A DNA stretch of 64,000 nt from Diphasiastrum complanatum (lineage: Eukaryota; Streptophyta; Lycopodiopsida; Lycopodiales; Lycopodiaceae), in the NCBI GenBank assembly GCA_029204225.1, contig CM055112.1, forward strand, positions 27,983,063 to 28,047,062, written 5' to 3'. A program made the translations under genes and the position numbers. The first letter of the stretch is position 1. Each line of letters begins with the position of its first letter. Shown here piece after piece: positions 10,662 to 21,336 of this stretch. The notes beneath the pieces are model-generated. The model did not search any database and was not told where the DNA came from. It was given only the letters and a program-made list of their open reading frames with translations.

Positions 10662-11246
10662 CATTGGAAGCTAGGAAAGCGAGTTTTGAGGTACATCATT
10701 GGAACTCGAGATTTTGGCATATTGTATGAGGGATCATCATCTAATCTTTTTGGATTTTCAGATTTGGACTATGCTGGAGATGTAATGGATAGGAAATCCA
10801 TTAGTTCTTATTGTATTCTCATAGGTGATGGAGCTATATCATGGATGTCAAAGAAACAAGCCACTATCTCATTGTCATCTAGTGAGGCCGAGTACAAAGT
10901 TCTTACACATTGCACAAAGGAGATGGTATGGATCAAAAGGATGATCAAGGATCTTCACTTGCTGGATTTTTCAGAGAGCCCAATCATCTTTTGTGACAAT
11001 CAATCAGCCCAAAGAATGGCATCCAATCCTATCTTTCATGCTAGGAGCAAGCATATTGAGATACAATATCATTTTGTGAGGGAGCGAGTCATTGCAAAGG
11101 AGGTGGAGCTTCAACATGTGTCTTCAAGGGAATGTGTAGCTGATATCTTCACCAAAGCATTGGGAAAAGACTTGTTCATGAAGCATAGGACTTCACTTGG
11201 AGTATTATCAAAGTCTATGCTAAAACTAGTTGAAGAGGGAGTGTGA
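10662..11246 (+). CDS. RNase H domain of element A
   Basis: The copia coding sequence resumes at HWKLGKRVLRYI and runs open to the end. Motifs: SDLDYAGD (first Asp), SLSSSEAEY, FCDNQSA, HARSKHIEI, and the closing VADIFTKAL. RNase H removes the RNA strand during reverse transcription. The stop TGA (11,244-11,246) lies inside the 3' LTR, so the purine tract is also coding (EEG). There is no start codon of its own; it is normally part of the polyprotein. Confidence 0.88.
   Translation, partial: HWKLGKRVLRYIIGTRDFGILYEGSSSNLFGFSDLDYAGDVMDRKSISSYCILIGDGAISWMSKKQATISLSSSEAEYKVLTHCTKEMVWIKRMIKDLHLLDFSESPIIFCDNQSAQRMASNPIFHARSKHIEIQYHFVRERVIAKEVELQHVSSRECVADIFTKALGKDLFMKHRTSLGVLSKSMLKLVEEGV
11229..11241 (+). 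other. Polypurine tract of element A
   Basis: GTTGAAGAGGGAG directly before the 3' LTR; it is the expected primer site for plus-strand DNA. Confidence 0.8.
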
Positions 11247-11891
11247 AAGATTCAACTAGTTTCATCACATTTTGCAATATTCTCATATTTGGCATATTGA
11301 GGCCAGAACTTGTTTTAGACTTAGAGGTTGACTTTTCAAAGTTCATTAGTCTAAATTTCATTTGAATAAACACTTTTTGATAGTGTGGGAAAGATAGAAT
11401 GCGAGTTTGAGTAGATTCAATTTGAATAAGTTGGGTACATTGAATCTAGACCCAAAATTGGTAAGGTTAGCATTTTGGTGGGAAAGCCAAGTGGCCAAAT
11501 AGGGTTTGGACCTGCTATAAAAGGATGTAACTCGTGGAGAGAGTCATCTTCTTTCTTCTCTATCTCATTTCATGCTTATACATGGTCCTCTTGGGTTCTA
11601 CTATCCATTGGTGCACTACCTTGGTGATTGCTTGCAATTCTATGTGTAGAATGATCTATATTTGTTATTTTTGGATCCACACGTGTGAAATACAGTAGCT
11701 TGCTAGTTTTGTATGGATAGCAACAGTACATAATCATTTCATTCAAGTTTGATCAAGTTCTATTAGTGTTTGCATCTCAAATTGTGTGTAGATGCTGATT
11801 TTTCTACATTGGTGAAATTGGTAGTGTATTTCTCTTTCTAACCAAAGATCATTCAAGTAGATTGGATCTTAAGGATCTGAAATCTTTCACA
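11242..11891 (+). repeat. 3' LTR of element A
   Basis: 650 bp, pair of 1,327-1,976. TATA at 11,516. The palindrome is CACACGTGTG at about 11,678, where the 5' copy has CACACATGTG. Confidence 0.95.
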
Positions 11892-11896
11892 GATGA
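11892..11896. repeat. Right target-site duplication of element A (GATGA)
   Basis: Pairs with 1,322-1,326. When element A is ignored, the duplicated bases fall on the histidine codon region of C's first zinc knuckle. Confidence 0.9.
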
Positions 11897-12455
11897 TCAC
11901 CGAAGCAATATGTACATTCATCCTTCTCAAAAAATTGAATTGCGCGAGCATAATCTTGCTGACAGCTTGAAGTGCAAGGTTTTTGGTCTTCTACTGCACT
12001 CGATCTGTTTGACTCTGTTGCACTCCCTGATGATTCATAGCCTTCTGCCCTTGTCTGCTCGACTAGCATGACCTTTTCAAACTTTTCTGATTCCCCATCC
12101 GATATTTCTGCGTTTGGATAGGAGTGATCTACTCTGTCCTTCAAGATAAGATTCTCCATAATAACAACATCTTGATAGATTTGTGGCAATGAAGTGTAGG
12201 ATGCAAACTTCTTCATACCAGATTTCATCTTGTTGAGTAATCCGATATAGTAGTTTTGCATTATGGTCTCTAGGCTCAGTAGATCAATACCTTTTACAAG
12301 ATCGAACATTCGTCTGGTGTATTGTTGAACTGTCTCATTAGGAAACATCTGAAATGAAACTAATCTCACAAACTCGTTAGTTATGGCTGGAATGCAGTAT
12401 TATCGTGATGTACGTAATTGCTTCAAGAGTTGTACAACTGTGGTGTCCCACTTGT
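11892..12455 (-). pseudogene. Gag of gypsy-type element C, proximal part
   Basis: Minus-strand frame 12,369-11,893 with a retrotransposon gag-type domain (QMFPNETVQQYTRRMFDLV, then GLLNKMKSGMKKFASY) and an acidic, Ser-rich linker. It ends in the first half of a zinc knuckle (CTYCFGDH at 11,893-11,916) that is completed at 1,308-1,322 beyond element A. The same frame can be followed upstream to about 12,455 through one TAA at about 12,403. Upstream of that the sequence turns into A-rich leader. Gag packages element RNA. Confidence 0.7.
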
Positions 12456-14646
12456 CTTTTTTTTTTGTTTTTTTTGTTTTTGAAACTAAAAAACCAAGGA
12501 CAATCAAAAGGACAGGAGGGAGGTGTGTGAATAAATGGTAATAGATGGTTGTTATCTTAGGACACTGATGGAGGAAAAGATAGATGCATGTAATGATATG
12601 AAAAAGAATGAAGGTTGAGCTGATGGAGATGGAGATGAAAACACAGATGGAGACGATATAAAAAATGAATTCTTTTTTTTCAACAAGGCTGGGAATTAAC
12701 TCTCGCCTCCATCACAGTAGTTGAATCAAGATCTGATTAAACCTCTCTGAGACCTACGAGGGTTAGTTTTGAGCCGGCTGTCAAAAATTGAAGATTTTTG
12801 CTAAAATCGAGCACTTTTTAGGACTGTTTCTCTAAGATTTCAAGATCTGAGTGTCTGATCTGAAGAAAAGTCTGAAAGTAGCTGAAACACAGTATAATCT
12901 AACTATCACCATTTTGGATTGAGTTTTGAACCGTCAGACTTAGGAAAATTAAGAGAACATGATCATTTTTAGTGTATTTTTGCCCATTTTTAGCAGTTTT
13001 TTGTGGTTTTTCTGAGATTTCTTAAGATCTGAGTAGATTGAACCCTATAACTTCCTAATTTAGCTGGATCTAGACTAGATATAGCTATTATGAGGTCTGC
13101 AAAGGCTCTTGATGGACAGTTTTTGCATAATCTTGAAAAAACTCAGTTTCTGAGCACTTTTCAGCACTTTTTCTTAGATCTTTCTAGATCTGTCCATTGG
13201 ATCTTTACAATAATTTTACAAAAGCCAGATCGGGGACAGATCTAACTATGAAAATCTCAGAAAATGTTAGTTCAGAGCAAATCTTAAGAAATCAAGAAAA
13301 AAGTGTATTTTTTGGGTGTTTTTTGCTATTTTTGGCAGTTTTCTCTCAGATACTAGAGAGATAAAACGTTTGCCAAGCTCATAGTAGGCTTTTTTAATAC
13401 AGATTTAGCTAAATCCAGGTAGGTGAGGGTTATTTCCCAGTTAATGGAGAGAAAATACAATTTTTATGGCTTTTTTTTGCTATTTTTGGCAGTTTTCTCG
13501 CAGATCCTAGAGATAGAACCTTCACCGAGCTGATAGTAGCCTTTTTTAATACAGATTTAGCTAAATCCAGGTGAGCGAAGGCTAATTCCCAGGGGATGGA
13601 GAGAAAATAGAATGTTTGTGTCTTTTTTGCTATTTTTGGAAGTTTTCTCTCAGATCCTAGAGAAAGAACCTTTGTTGAGCTGATAGTAGCCTTTTTTAAT
13701 ATAGATTTAGCTAAATACAGGTGGGAAAAGGTTAATTCCCAGGGGATGGAGAGAAAATACAATTTTTATGGCTTTTTTTGCTATTTTTGGCAGTTTTCTC
13801 GCAGATCCTAGAGAGAGAACCTTCGACGAGCTGATAGTAGCCTTCTCTAATACAGATTTAGGTAGATCCAGGTGGGAAAAGGTTATTTTCCAGGGGATGG
13901 AGAGAAACTACAATTTTTATGGATTTTTTCACTATTTTTGGCTGTTTTCTCTCAGATCCTAGAGAGAGAACCTTTGCCGAGTTGATGGTAGCTTTCTGTA
14001 ATACAGATCTAGCTAAATCTTGGTGGGCAAAGGTTATTTACCAGGGGATGGAGAGAAAATACAATTTTTATGAGTTTTTTTTCACTATTTTTGGCGGTTT
14101 TCTCTCAGATCCTAGAGAGAGAACCTTCACCGAGCTGATAGTAGCTTCCTCTGATACAGATTTAGCTAAATCCAGGTGGAAGAAGGCTCTTTCCTAGGGG
14201 ATGGAGAGAAAATACAAATTTTATGGGTTTTTTGGCAATGTTTTGCGGTTTTTTCAAAAATGGTTGGGAATTAACCTTCGCCGACTTTTATGTAGGTTTT
14301 GAATAGTGGCCAGAAGGTAATGTCAAAGGGGCGAAGGTTGGTTGCGGAGCAGTACAAAGTTATTGCCTCTAATATGTTTTTCCCGCCTATTTTCCTACCA
14401 AAAACATATTTTTCATGGTTTTCTGATTTTTTTGTTTGTTTGTTTTTTTTTTTCTTCAGCAAGGGTTGTTCTAATCTACAGTTCTAACACTAATCCACAC
14501 CCCACAAACTCTAATCCACACTAACTACCACTAACAAGCTAAAAAACTCAATTTTTTGTGATGAAAAATGAAGGGAAAAGAAGAGAGAAGAGTGAGAGAA
14601 GGAGAAGAAAAGTGATGTCTATGCCGGCTAAGGCAAGTGTTGGCGC
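12456..14646 (-). other. Long untranslated leader of element C
   Basis: About 2.2 kb between PBS and gag, AT-rich and without gag or pol motifs. It contains the tandem array given separately. Long leaders are common in Tat/Ogre/Athila-type plant gypsy elements; membership is inference. Confidence 0.55.
12800..14270. repeat. Tandem array of ~152-bp units in the C leader
   Basis: The phrase GCTATTTTTGGCAGTTTTCT recurs at 13,325, 13,479, 13,629, 13,780, 13,931 and 14,084, with a fading copy near 14,235: spacing 150-154 bp. Each unit also holds CAGATCCTAGAGAGAGAACC, a CTTCGCCGAGC word, TACAGATTTAGCTAAATC and GGGGATGGAGAGAAAATACA. More diverged copies with 155-185 bp spacing can be followed left to about 12,815. 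Several units are open on the plus strand (13,768-14,197), but this looks incidental. Confidence 0.88.
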
Positions 14647-14664
14647 TCCCCGGCAACGGCGCCA
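14647..14664 (-). other. Primer-binding site of element C
   Basis: Minus strand TGGCGCCGTTGCCGGGGA, one base from the LTR end. This string is typical of the PBS region of plant Ty3/gypsy elements and differs from the copia site. It sets C on the minus strand. Confidence 0.8.
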
Positions 14665-14665
14665 C

Positions 14666-14809
14666 TGTAGTGTCGGTTGTAGTATGGGGTTCGTCACTGG
14701 GAGCGCAACCTCGCCTTCACCTGCATAGCACACAAAGAGAGAGAAAATGCCTAGGTTGAGAGAGGCTTTGGAGGCCCGAGCACCTTCCCAAAGCTATTCA
14801 CACCCAACC

Positions 14810-14845
<36 letters not shown>

Positions 14846-15299
14846 AAACCAGCAGAGTTTTATTAAGAAAAAGATGGAAGATACAATACAAAGGAAATGG
14901 CTCTCTCTTATAGATTTTAGAGGTGAGCCTCTTTCACTCTGATTGGCCACTTCATTGGGACAAGGATTCTAATCCAATCCCTTCAAATAAACACAACTTA
15001 AATCTAATGGTGCTAAGAAAGCACAAGGGCACTCACATGATTCATGTGAATTCTAATTTGGGCCCTTTTAGCTTTTTTATTTGCAACTTGACTTAGGGCC
15101 TCTAATGTCATTTTAGAGTTCTAGTCTCTTATTCTTAGGAGTTACAACTTGCTACTTGTGCTCATTGGGTTGGTCTTATACGCGCAGGATGCCAGTGCCC
15201 TTGCACTTATTACTCTACTTGTATAGTACTGTGGTGGGCCCACTTGGCAAGCCTTGGCCAACAGTAGTTTTAGTGGCGGGACCCACTAGGCGCCCAACA
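14666..15299 (-). repeat. 5' LTR of gypsy-type element C
   Basis: 634 bp. The minus strand begins TGTTGGGCGCC and ends CACTACA next to the PBS. The right edge is defined because it interrupts the D-family LTR, whose other copy (52,272-53,000) continues without it. The 3' LTR lies outside the window. Confidence 0.75.
14811..14840. repeat. (AG)15 microsatellite
   Basis: Thirty bases of perfect AG inside the C LTR. Confidence 0.95.
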
Positions 15300-15899
15300 G
15301 ACATACATCTGATGAAAAAATCTAACTCCTCACTATGAGAAATGAATGTTAGAAATAATCCCAAGTATTCAGTATGGGAAAAAGAGGCTGCTCTCAAGTA
15401 GAGAGAGAAAATCAATCATAGAAAACTCGGGTAGAGAGAGAATGAGTCCAAAACACCAAAATCTCAATATTCACAATATGGCAAAACATGCCAAGCTTTC
15501 CCTACATGAGAGAGACTCGAATTCCGATAGTGGAGTTGCATGGAAAGTCCACTTAACTTAATTAATTCACCTACCACATGTGTAACTACATGCATGGATG
15601 TTTCATGTACTGCATGTCAACTCATAAAACTGCTTAGACATTTGTAGATCACAGAAATCACTTTGCATGTTACATGCACTGATTGCATGTGGCTTGCATG
15701 CATATAGTATGACATAGCATGCTATCTAAACTTCTGCATGTCATCAAAATTGAATCTATCTAACTCAAATACGAGCTACACTAGAAGGATATGTGCTCAA
15801 TTCACACACCTTTTATGTACAACATGAAATTTAGTGGAAATCACCATGGACATGGCCCCAAACTCGAGATAGGAAGATAATATTTTAATAATTTTCACA
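15300..15899 (-). repeat. 3' LTR of copia element D, interrupted by C
   Basis: About 600 bp, similar by eye to the reverse of the LTR at 52,272-53,000, starting TGTGAAAATT on the minus strand. The match stops at 15,300, where C begins; the missing ~130 bp should lie beyond the left end of the window, on the far side of C. It has many GCATG/CATGCA words. Confidence 0.8.
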
Positions 15900-16261
15900 C
15901 GTCTTTCATGAATTGTTCACGACAGATGACAATTCTTGAGCTTGAAAAAATCCAAAATATTTCGTGAACTATTCAAGATAGTTTCGCGATAGGTGAGCTT
16001 GAAGAACATGCCAGAAGATTTCGCGAATTGTTCGTGACAATTTCGCAACATCTGAGGCTTGAACAAGAAACAGAATATTTTGCGACAAGATTCTGTTCGT
16101 GAATCTTTCGAGCTTCAACAAGAAAGCCACGAGCTTCTACAAGAAACTGTTTTGCGAATCTTTTGAGTTGATTGTAAGACAAATTTTGCGAATCCTTCGT
16201 GAATCTTTTCGAGTTGGTCACGACTAGAAATGTTTCGAGTTTGCATTCGTTTCTTTCTCAT
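15900..16261 (-). repeat. TTCGCGAA-rich spacer between D RNase H and its LTR
   Basis: Repeated TTCGCGAA/TTCGTGAA words alternate with GAGCTTGAA/CAAGAA phrases, irregular spacing 30-60 bp. There is no convincing coding frame. Similar words form the array at 21,337-21,700. Confidence 0.7.
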
Positions 16262-18640
16262 TCTTCATCAAGTAAACTACGCGCTTTGTTAGTAGAATCA
16301 AAATCTTTACTTAGTGGTTTTGTAAAGATATCAACTGTCATTTCCTCTGTGGGTATGAAGACTGTCTTCAGTATCTTCTTCTCGACTAAGTCCTGAATCC
16401 CATGATACTTGATAGCTATGTGCTTCGTTTTTTAGTGAAATACAAGATCTTTCATATGATAGATTGCTGAAGTGTTATCCATTAACAAGACATAAGGTTC
16501 ATAACTAGATTCATCAAATCCTTCCAATATTTGTTTAATCTATATCAGCTCCTTTGCCATCTTGGTTGTTGTTACATATTTCGCTTCATAGGAACATTGA
16601 GCTATTGTTGTTTGTTTCTTGCTAATCCAAAGTATGGATGTGCCTGATGCTAGAGTACAACCTCCTAAAATACTTTTGCTATCATCCTTCATGGATGTCT
16701 AGCTTGCATCACTGTAAGATTCGATGTGAAATCCAGCTTCCTTCGAATAACACAGTCCATAGTCTTTCATTTTCTAGAGATATTGTAGTACTCTCTTTGC
16801 CAACTTCCAATGTAACGATTCTGGGTTCTGATTATATTGGCTCAGCCTGTATACTGCAAATGCTATATCAGGTCTGGTGTTGTCTGCTAGATATAACAAT
16901 GATCCAATCAGCCTACGATAGGGTGTTTTGGCCATTCGTTCCTCCTCCTCGAGAGTATGCGGAGATCAGTATTGTTCCAGGTATCATGGGAGTATGCACA
17001 CATTTGCATTCGAGCATGTTGAAGTCTTCAATGATCTTTTGAGTGTACTTTTGTTGGTGAAGATACAACTTACCACCTTTAAAGTCTCTTACAATCTGCA
17101 AGTCTAGATAGATTTTAGCTTCTCCTAGGTCAGCGATCTATTTCAGAAATGTCCCTTTTGACATCTGAAATTAGCTTATCTCTTCTTGAGAAGATAAGCG
17201 TGTCATCAACATAAACAACTAGAATGATTATTTTATTTTGGACATGCTTGATATAGACATTTGATTCAGCAAATAGAGGTTTGAAGCCTATGGAACGTAG
17301 TGCTTTGTCCTTTTTTCTATACAATTGTCTCGCTATTTGTTTCAGACCATAAATGCTTTTATTCATGTGACATCCGTATTTTAGATATTCTTGGCTTACA
17401 AAAACAAGTGGTTGGTCCATGAATAAATCTTCTTTCAATTCTCCATTCTAGAAAGCAGTTTTCTCATCCACAATATGGATTTTCAGATCATGAGCCACTG
17501 CATATGCGAATAACAAGAGAATTGATGTATGTTTGACTACCGGTGAGAAAGTATCAGTGTAGTCGATCTCATACTTCTGTAAAAATCCTTTAACAACTAA
17601 CCTTGTCTTGTATCTGATGTTTTGTCCAGGACCTTTTGATCGTATAGATTCACTTGCACTTGATTGGTTTTCTGCCATTAGGTATAGGTGCAAGTGTCCA
17701 TACATTGTTCTTGTACGTGGATGACATTTCGTCCTCCATCGCTTGAATCCAGCGATCTTTATCTGGTCCATCTACAACTTCCTCAAATATTTGAGGTTCG
17801 TCAGAGAATCCATAAAATTCGATGGCTGTATTAAAAATATCCTGACCATATCTTTCTGGTGATTTTCATTGTCTATCAAATCTTCTCATAGGTGGTTTCA
17901 AGTTCGATTCTGCATGTTTTGAATTCGATTCTATAGGTTTTGAGTTCAATTCTGATTTGAGCTTTTCTGCTGGAATTCGAACTGGTGATTCGAGTCTGTC
18001 AAGCACTCAATCTTGATCTCTCTCTGAATCTGGTAACTCTCTTTCATCTTCTGCTTGTTTTTCTTTTGTTGTTGTTGGTAGCTCATAATAATTTTTGAGA
18101 ATTTTGTAGTCGACTAGATCATTGTCTACCATGTATCTTGTCTCATCAAATTTAACATCTCGAACAACTTTTATCTTGCCAATTTCGGGTACATAGACAT
18201 GATAATATAACGAATGTAACTCGAATTCTACAAGAAAACCTTGTTCAGTCTTTTTATCAAGTTTCTTTCTCAGCTTATCTGGTATGTGCATATACACTGC
18301 GCATCCAAATGTTTGAACATGTGCAAGATTTGGCTTCGACTTCCACCATATCTCATGAGGAGTTTTATCTGGTATTCAAGATTTCAAAATACGATTTTAA
18401 AGATAATTTGATGTGTCCACTGCTTCTGCCCACAACTATTTTGGTGCTTTCACATGAGCCATCATACACCTTGCAGCTTCCATCAGTGTACGATTTCTTT
18501 GTTCAGCTATTCCATTGTGCTGAGGTGTGTAAGATGCAGTCTTTGTGTGCATAATACCTCGATCAATACAATAAGCTTTGAATTCGTTGGAAATGTACTC
18601 ACCTCTACGATCTGTGTGAATTTGCTTCAACTTAAATGAA
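16262..18640 (-). pseudogene. Integrase-RT-RNase H relic of copia element D
   Basis: Minus-strand copia pol with several breaks. From its 5' end: integrase core (DRRGEYISNEF, TPQHNGIAEQRNRT, 18,630-18,436), integrase tail (LRKKLDKKTEQGFLVEFE, 18,297-18,007), RT (KTRLVVKGFLQKYEIDYTDTFSPVVK, 17,771-17,448; YGLKQIARQLY and VVYVDDTLIFS, 17,438-17,130; 17,101-16,913), RNase H (SYEAKY, MDNTSAI, KHIAIKYH) and the closing VDIFTKPLSKD near 16,300. The left part of pol and all of gag are missing; the sequence changes at about 18,640. A fragment of the same family lies at 39,020-39,700. Dead copy. Confidence 0.88.
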
Positions 18641-19264
18641 AGACAAAACGCTGAAGACTATACAAACAAGAAAAAAACTAGCCATAGGGCATATGAGAGT
18701 ATTTGTGTGTAGAGCTTATTCTCACATCCTAGAAGAGAAAAAAGATTGCACTCAAGGGGCACCCTTTGCATATTTGTGGGACTCCTAATAAATACCTTTG
18801 TTACATGGTATACATAACCTCAAAATTGACAATGAAATTATTAAGTGATTTTTGTGTCTGATGAGGAGTGAGGAACTTAATAAGGACAAAGAACAAAAGA
18901 AACAACCACATGAAGTCATAATATTTGATGATGGGGACAATGCAAAAACAACGGTTCCCTTCATGAAGAGGTAGCTACCAAATAGGATAACAAAGGGAAA
19001 CTTAAATTTCGGAAAAGAAGTATAAGCAATTTGGAAAGAAAAGGAGAGCTCTTGAATGATATGATGAGTATTAGCTTCATGATAGCGGAAAGAATTGTTG
19101 AGGCAAGTACCTTGGGTGGGGCCCATCAAAGGTCACAAATGGGAAGCATAGAAGGTTGCAATGGAAGAGGAATAACACTATAAAAAAATAGATGCTTGGA
19201 AACTAATTGAACTACTTGCAAGACAAAGAGCCATTAGCAACACTTTTGGAAAGTTTAGAAAGCT
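18641..19264. other. Unassigned sequence
   Basis: No motif, LTR or convincing gene seen. The minus-strand frame 19,129-18,785 has no recognisable domain. Confidence 0.4.
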
Positions 19265-19475
19265 ATAGAACACGAGTTTTTGATAAATTCGATTTGAGTA
19301 GTAGAGACATTGAATCTAGTCACAATAATAGTAGGGTTTTTCATTATGGAGGGAAACCAAAGTTTAAAATTAGATTTGGATCTGCTATAAAAGGATATAA
19401 CTCGTGGGAAGAGAAGACATTCTCTCTTTCTCTTATCTCATTCATGCTTATAACACACGCATGTGTTTTAGACTT
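19265..19475 (+). repeat. Old LTR fragment related to element A
   Basis: Matches about 1,490-1,665 of A's LTR at perhaps 75-80% by eye: ACATTGAATCTAG, TAGGGTTT, the GCTATAAAAGGAT TATA region, AACTCGTGG and CTCATTCATGCTTATA in the same order. No second LTR or pol of this family lies beside it. Confidence 0.75.
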
Positions 19476-19544
19476 GGTTTGTAACCATAGTAGGCTTCAA
19501 ACGACATCTTCGAGTCAATTGCCTTTGTGCTGAAATAATTTTGC

Positions 19545-19690
19545 AGATAACGGGCTGTAGATATTGCTTCAACCCAAAATTTCTTGGATAAATGAGTGTT
19601 GGACATCATGGATCGTGAAGCTTTCACTAGAGTTCAATCTTTCTTTCAGCTACACCATTCTGTTGCGGTGTGTAGCTGGCAGTGAACTAA
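19545..19690 (-). pseudogene. Copia integrase scrap
   Basis: Minus strand reads SYTPQQNGVAERK, then in a shifted frame MMSNTHLSKKFWVEAISTAR: the end of the integrase core with the catalytic Glu. Broken by stops and a frameshift. Confidence 0.7.
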
Positions 19691-19767
19691 TGGTGCACCC
19701 CATCTAGAAGATTGTATGTATTAATGATCATGTCTTTGTGTTGGCCATAGTATAGGCCTTCAACTAC

Positions 19768-21110
19768 TCACTCTCCTCTAACAATTCTGTTGTGCCATGC
19801 ATCCTTCTGTGTTGTCATTGCTTGGTACATCATCTTGGTGCATTTAAGAAGGTGAAAATCCTCTCCTCTCTCTGCTGTTTTTGACAGCAAAATTGTCCCC
19901 AGTGGACAGCAAGTCATACATGGGTAGGTTGGTGTCATTATGCATTGGCATGTAGAAATAAGCACCGTCCCAAATCTAATCTGTAGGGGGTCGAAGCGGT
20001 ACGAGTACCTTTCGACCTCAACAAAGTAGTTCACAACTAAAGGGAACATATCATCCTCACAATCGAACAAAGGGTTTCTTCTAGTAAAGGTGATAGGGAT
20101 TCGCGCTTGGACCTAGCCCATGAGCCACGAGTTCAGAGTTTCGTATACCATGGGTCGAAAGATTTTATAGCCAAGCAGTTCTCTTAGTTATTTTTTAATG
20201 ACTTGTAGTGTTTATCGTCTACAAGTATGGTGTTTGATGCATCGAACTCTGGCCATAATTTCCATACCTCTCGCAGGTTTTTTAGAAATATTAGCACCCC
20301 TAGTTTATCCTCGCTGACGTAAGGAATTTCCTCGAAGCCTTCATGCCAGACCTCACACTTATTTTGGGCAAAAATATCTATAGAAACAAAAGGTAAATAT
20401 CAGACATTACCAAAAACTGCCCTCACGATTTTGAAAGAGCATCTAAGTACTACCAAATATTGGTACATAGTACCAAAACAGAGGCAATAGGTACCAAACA
20501 TTAAGAATTGATATCCAAAATAGTTCGAAACAGTTTCAGTTTGGTGTCAAAATAGTACCAAACAGTACCCAAATTTAGGCAATTGGTAATAACATAGCAC
20601 AAAATATCTAGTACAAAGTCTCAAACAATCTTGGGTTGGTACCGACATAGTTTCAAATGGTACCAAAAAAAGATTGATAATTTATTTTGCGGGTATTGTT
20701 GAATACATTGTTGTTAATTAATTGAGCTCATATGCTTTAAAAATCCTCACATTGTTGTTGACAACATGATAGCAAGTGTTAATGTGTAAAATTTTGAGCT
20801 ACCTTTGAAAAATCTTTGTTGTATTTCTTCATGGAAGCAGGTTTGTAATATTTTCATGACCTTCAAATATCTAATGTTGTTCCATATAATGATGTGCACT
20901 CCCGCTTCGGCTAGTTTCAACATTTAGCTCCGAGCCTCAGAAAACAATAGCAGTGTTCATGCACTCAGATTATGTTTCTTTTGAAGCAATTTTTAAAAGG
21001 GCCATCCGATTTTGTTCGGTAAGTGTCTAACAACACCCTGTTTATACGAAGGACACCAATCCTAGCTAGAATGTCATCAACGTCGGGGGCCCTGGTCGTC
21101 TACCATCTCA
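19768..21110 (-). pseudogene. FCP1/NIF-type (HAD) phosphatase-like gene, decayed
   Basis: Two-exon model on the minus strand. Exon 1, about 21,110-20,803, encodes RVLLDTY, VHEHCYCFLRLGAK and, after a frame change, LKLAEAGVHIIIWNN. Exon 2, from 20,377, encodes FAQNKCEVWHEG, FLKNLREVWKLW and FDASNTILVDDKHYKSLKNN. The donor AAAG|GTAGCT and acceptor CTATAG| join in phase. This order fits the FCP1/NLI-interacting-factor fold of RNA polymerase II CTD phosphatases; the LVDD box fits its metal site. The first-motif aspartate seems lost (LRINRVLL where LDxNGVLL is usual). Stops near 20,200 and 20,125 and a frameshift follow; a 100-codon frame (20,070-19,768) may be the tail. Family assigned from memory of motifs. 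Confidence 0.58.
20385..20680 (-). repeat. TTTGGTACT-rich intron tract
   Basis: Inside the FCP1-like intron. TACCAAA/AGTACCAAA words (minus strand TTTGGTACT) occur about a dozen times at irregular spacing. A plus-strand counterpart is at 23,461-23,780. Confidence 0.7.
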
Positions 21111-21336
21111 AATGTATACATATTGTTCTGTCAATGACTATGGAAGACTATACCAAAGAGATTCATTAGTTGAGTGCCGAATATAAGATATTCGAGCAGA
21201 CGAATAAGATAGTTCTTTAAAACAACTTTACAGAAACACAACAAGCGTTTGTAATGAACTATTGCAACTGTCTGACCCGAGAGTGATTTAAGAAATAGTT
21301 GATGAGCAAGGGAAAAAAAAAAGAATGTAGGTATTC

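Larger units (their letters stand above)
1327..11891 (+). mobile_element. Ty1/copia LTR retrotransposon A, RT-less, carrying nested element B
   Basis: Complete by ends: two 650-bp LTRs (TGTGAAAG...TTTCACA), PBS next to the 5' LTR, purine tract before the 3' LTR and a 5-bp target duplication. Domain order is gag, zinc knuckle, protease, integrase, then foreign DNA, then RNase H; reverse transcriptase is missing. By eye the two LTRs differ at about 16 sites, nearly all transitions, so the insertion is fairly young and decaying by methyl-cytosine-type changes. Without B the element is about 6.0 kb. It sits in the gag zinc knuckle of element C. With no RT it would depend on enzymes of a related copy to move. 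Confidence 0.93.

Noticed and set aside
12456..14270. Repeated-peptide protein encoded by the 152-bp array (13,768-14,197)
   Set aside because: Unit length is not a multiple of three in most copies and the frame runs against the orientation of element C; a tandem DNA repeat explains it.
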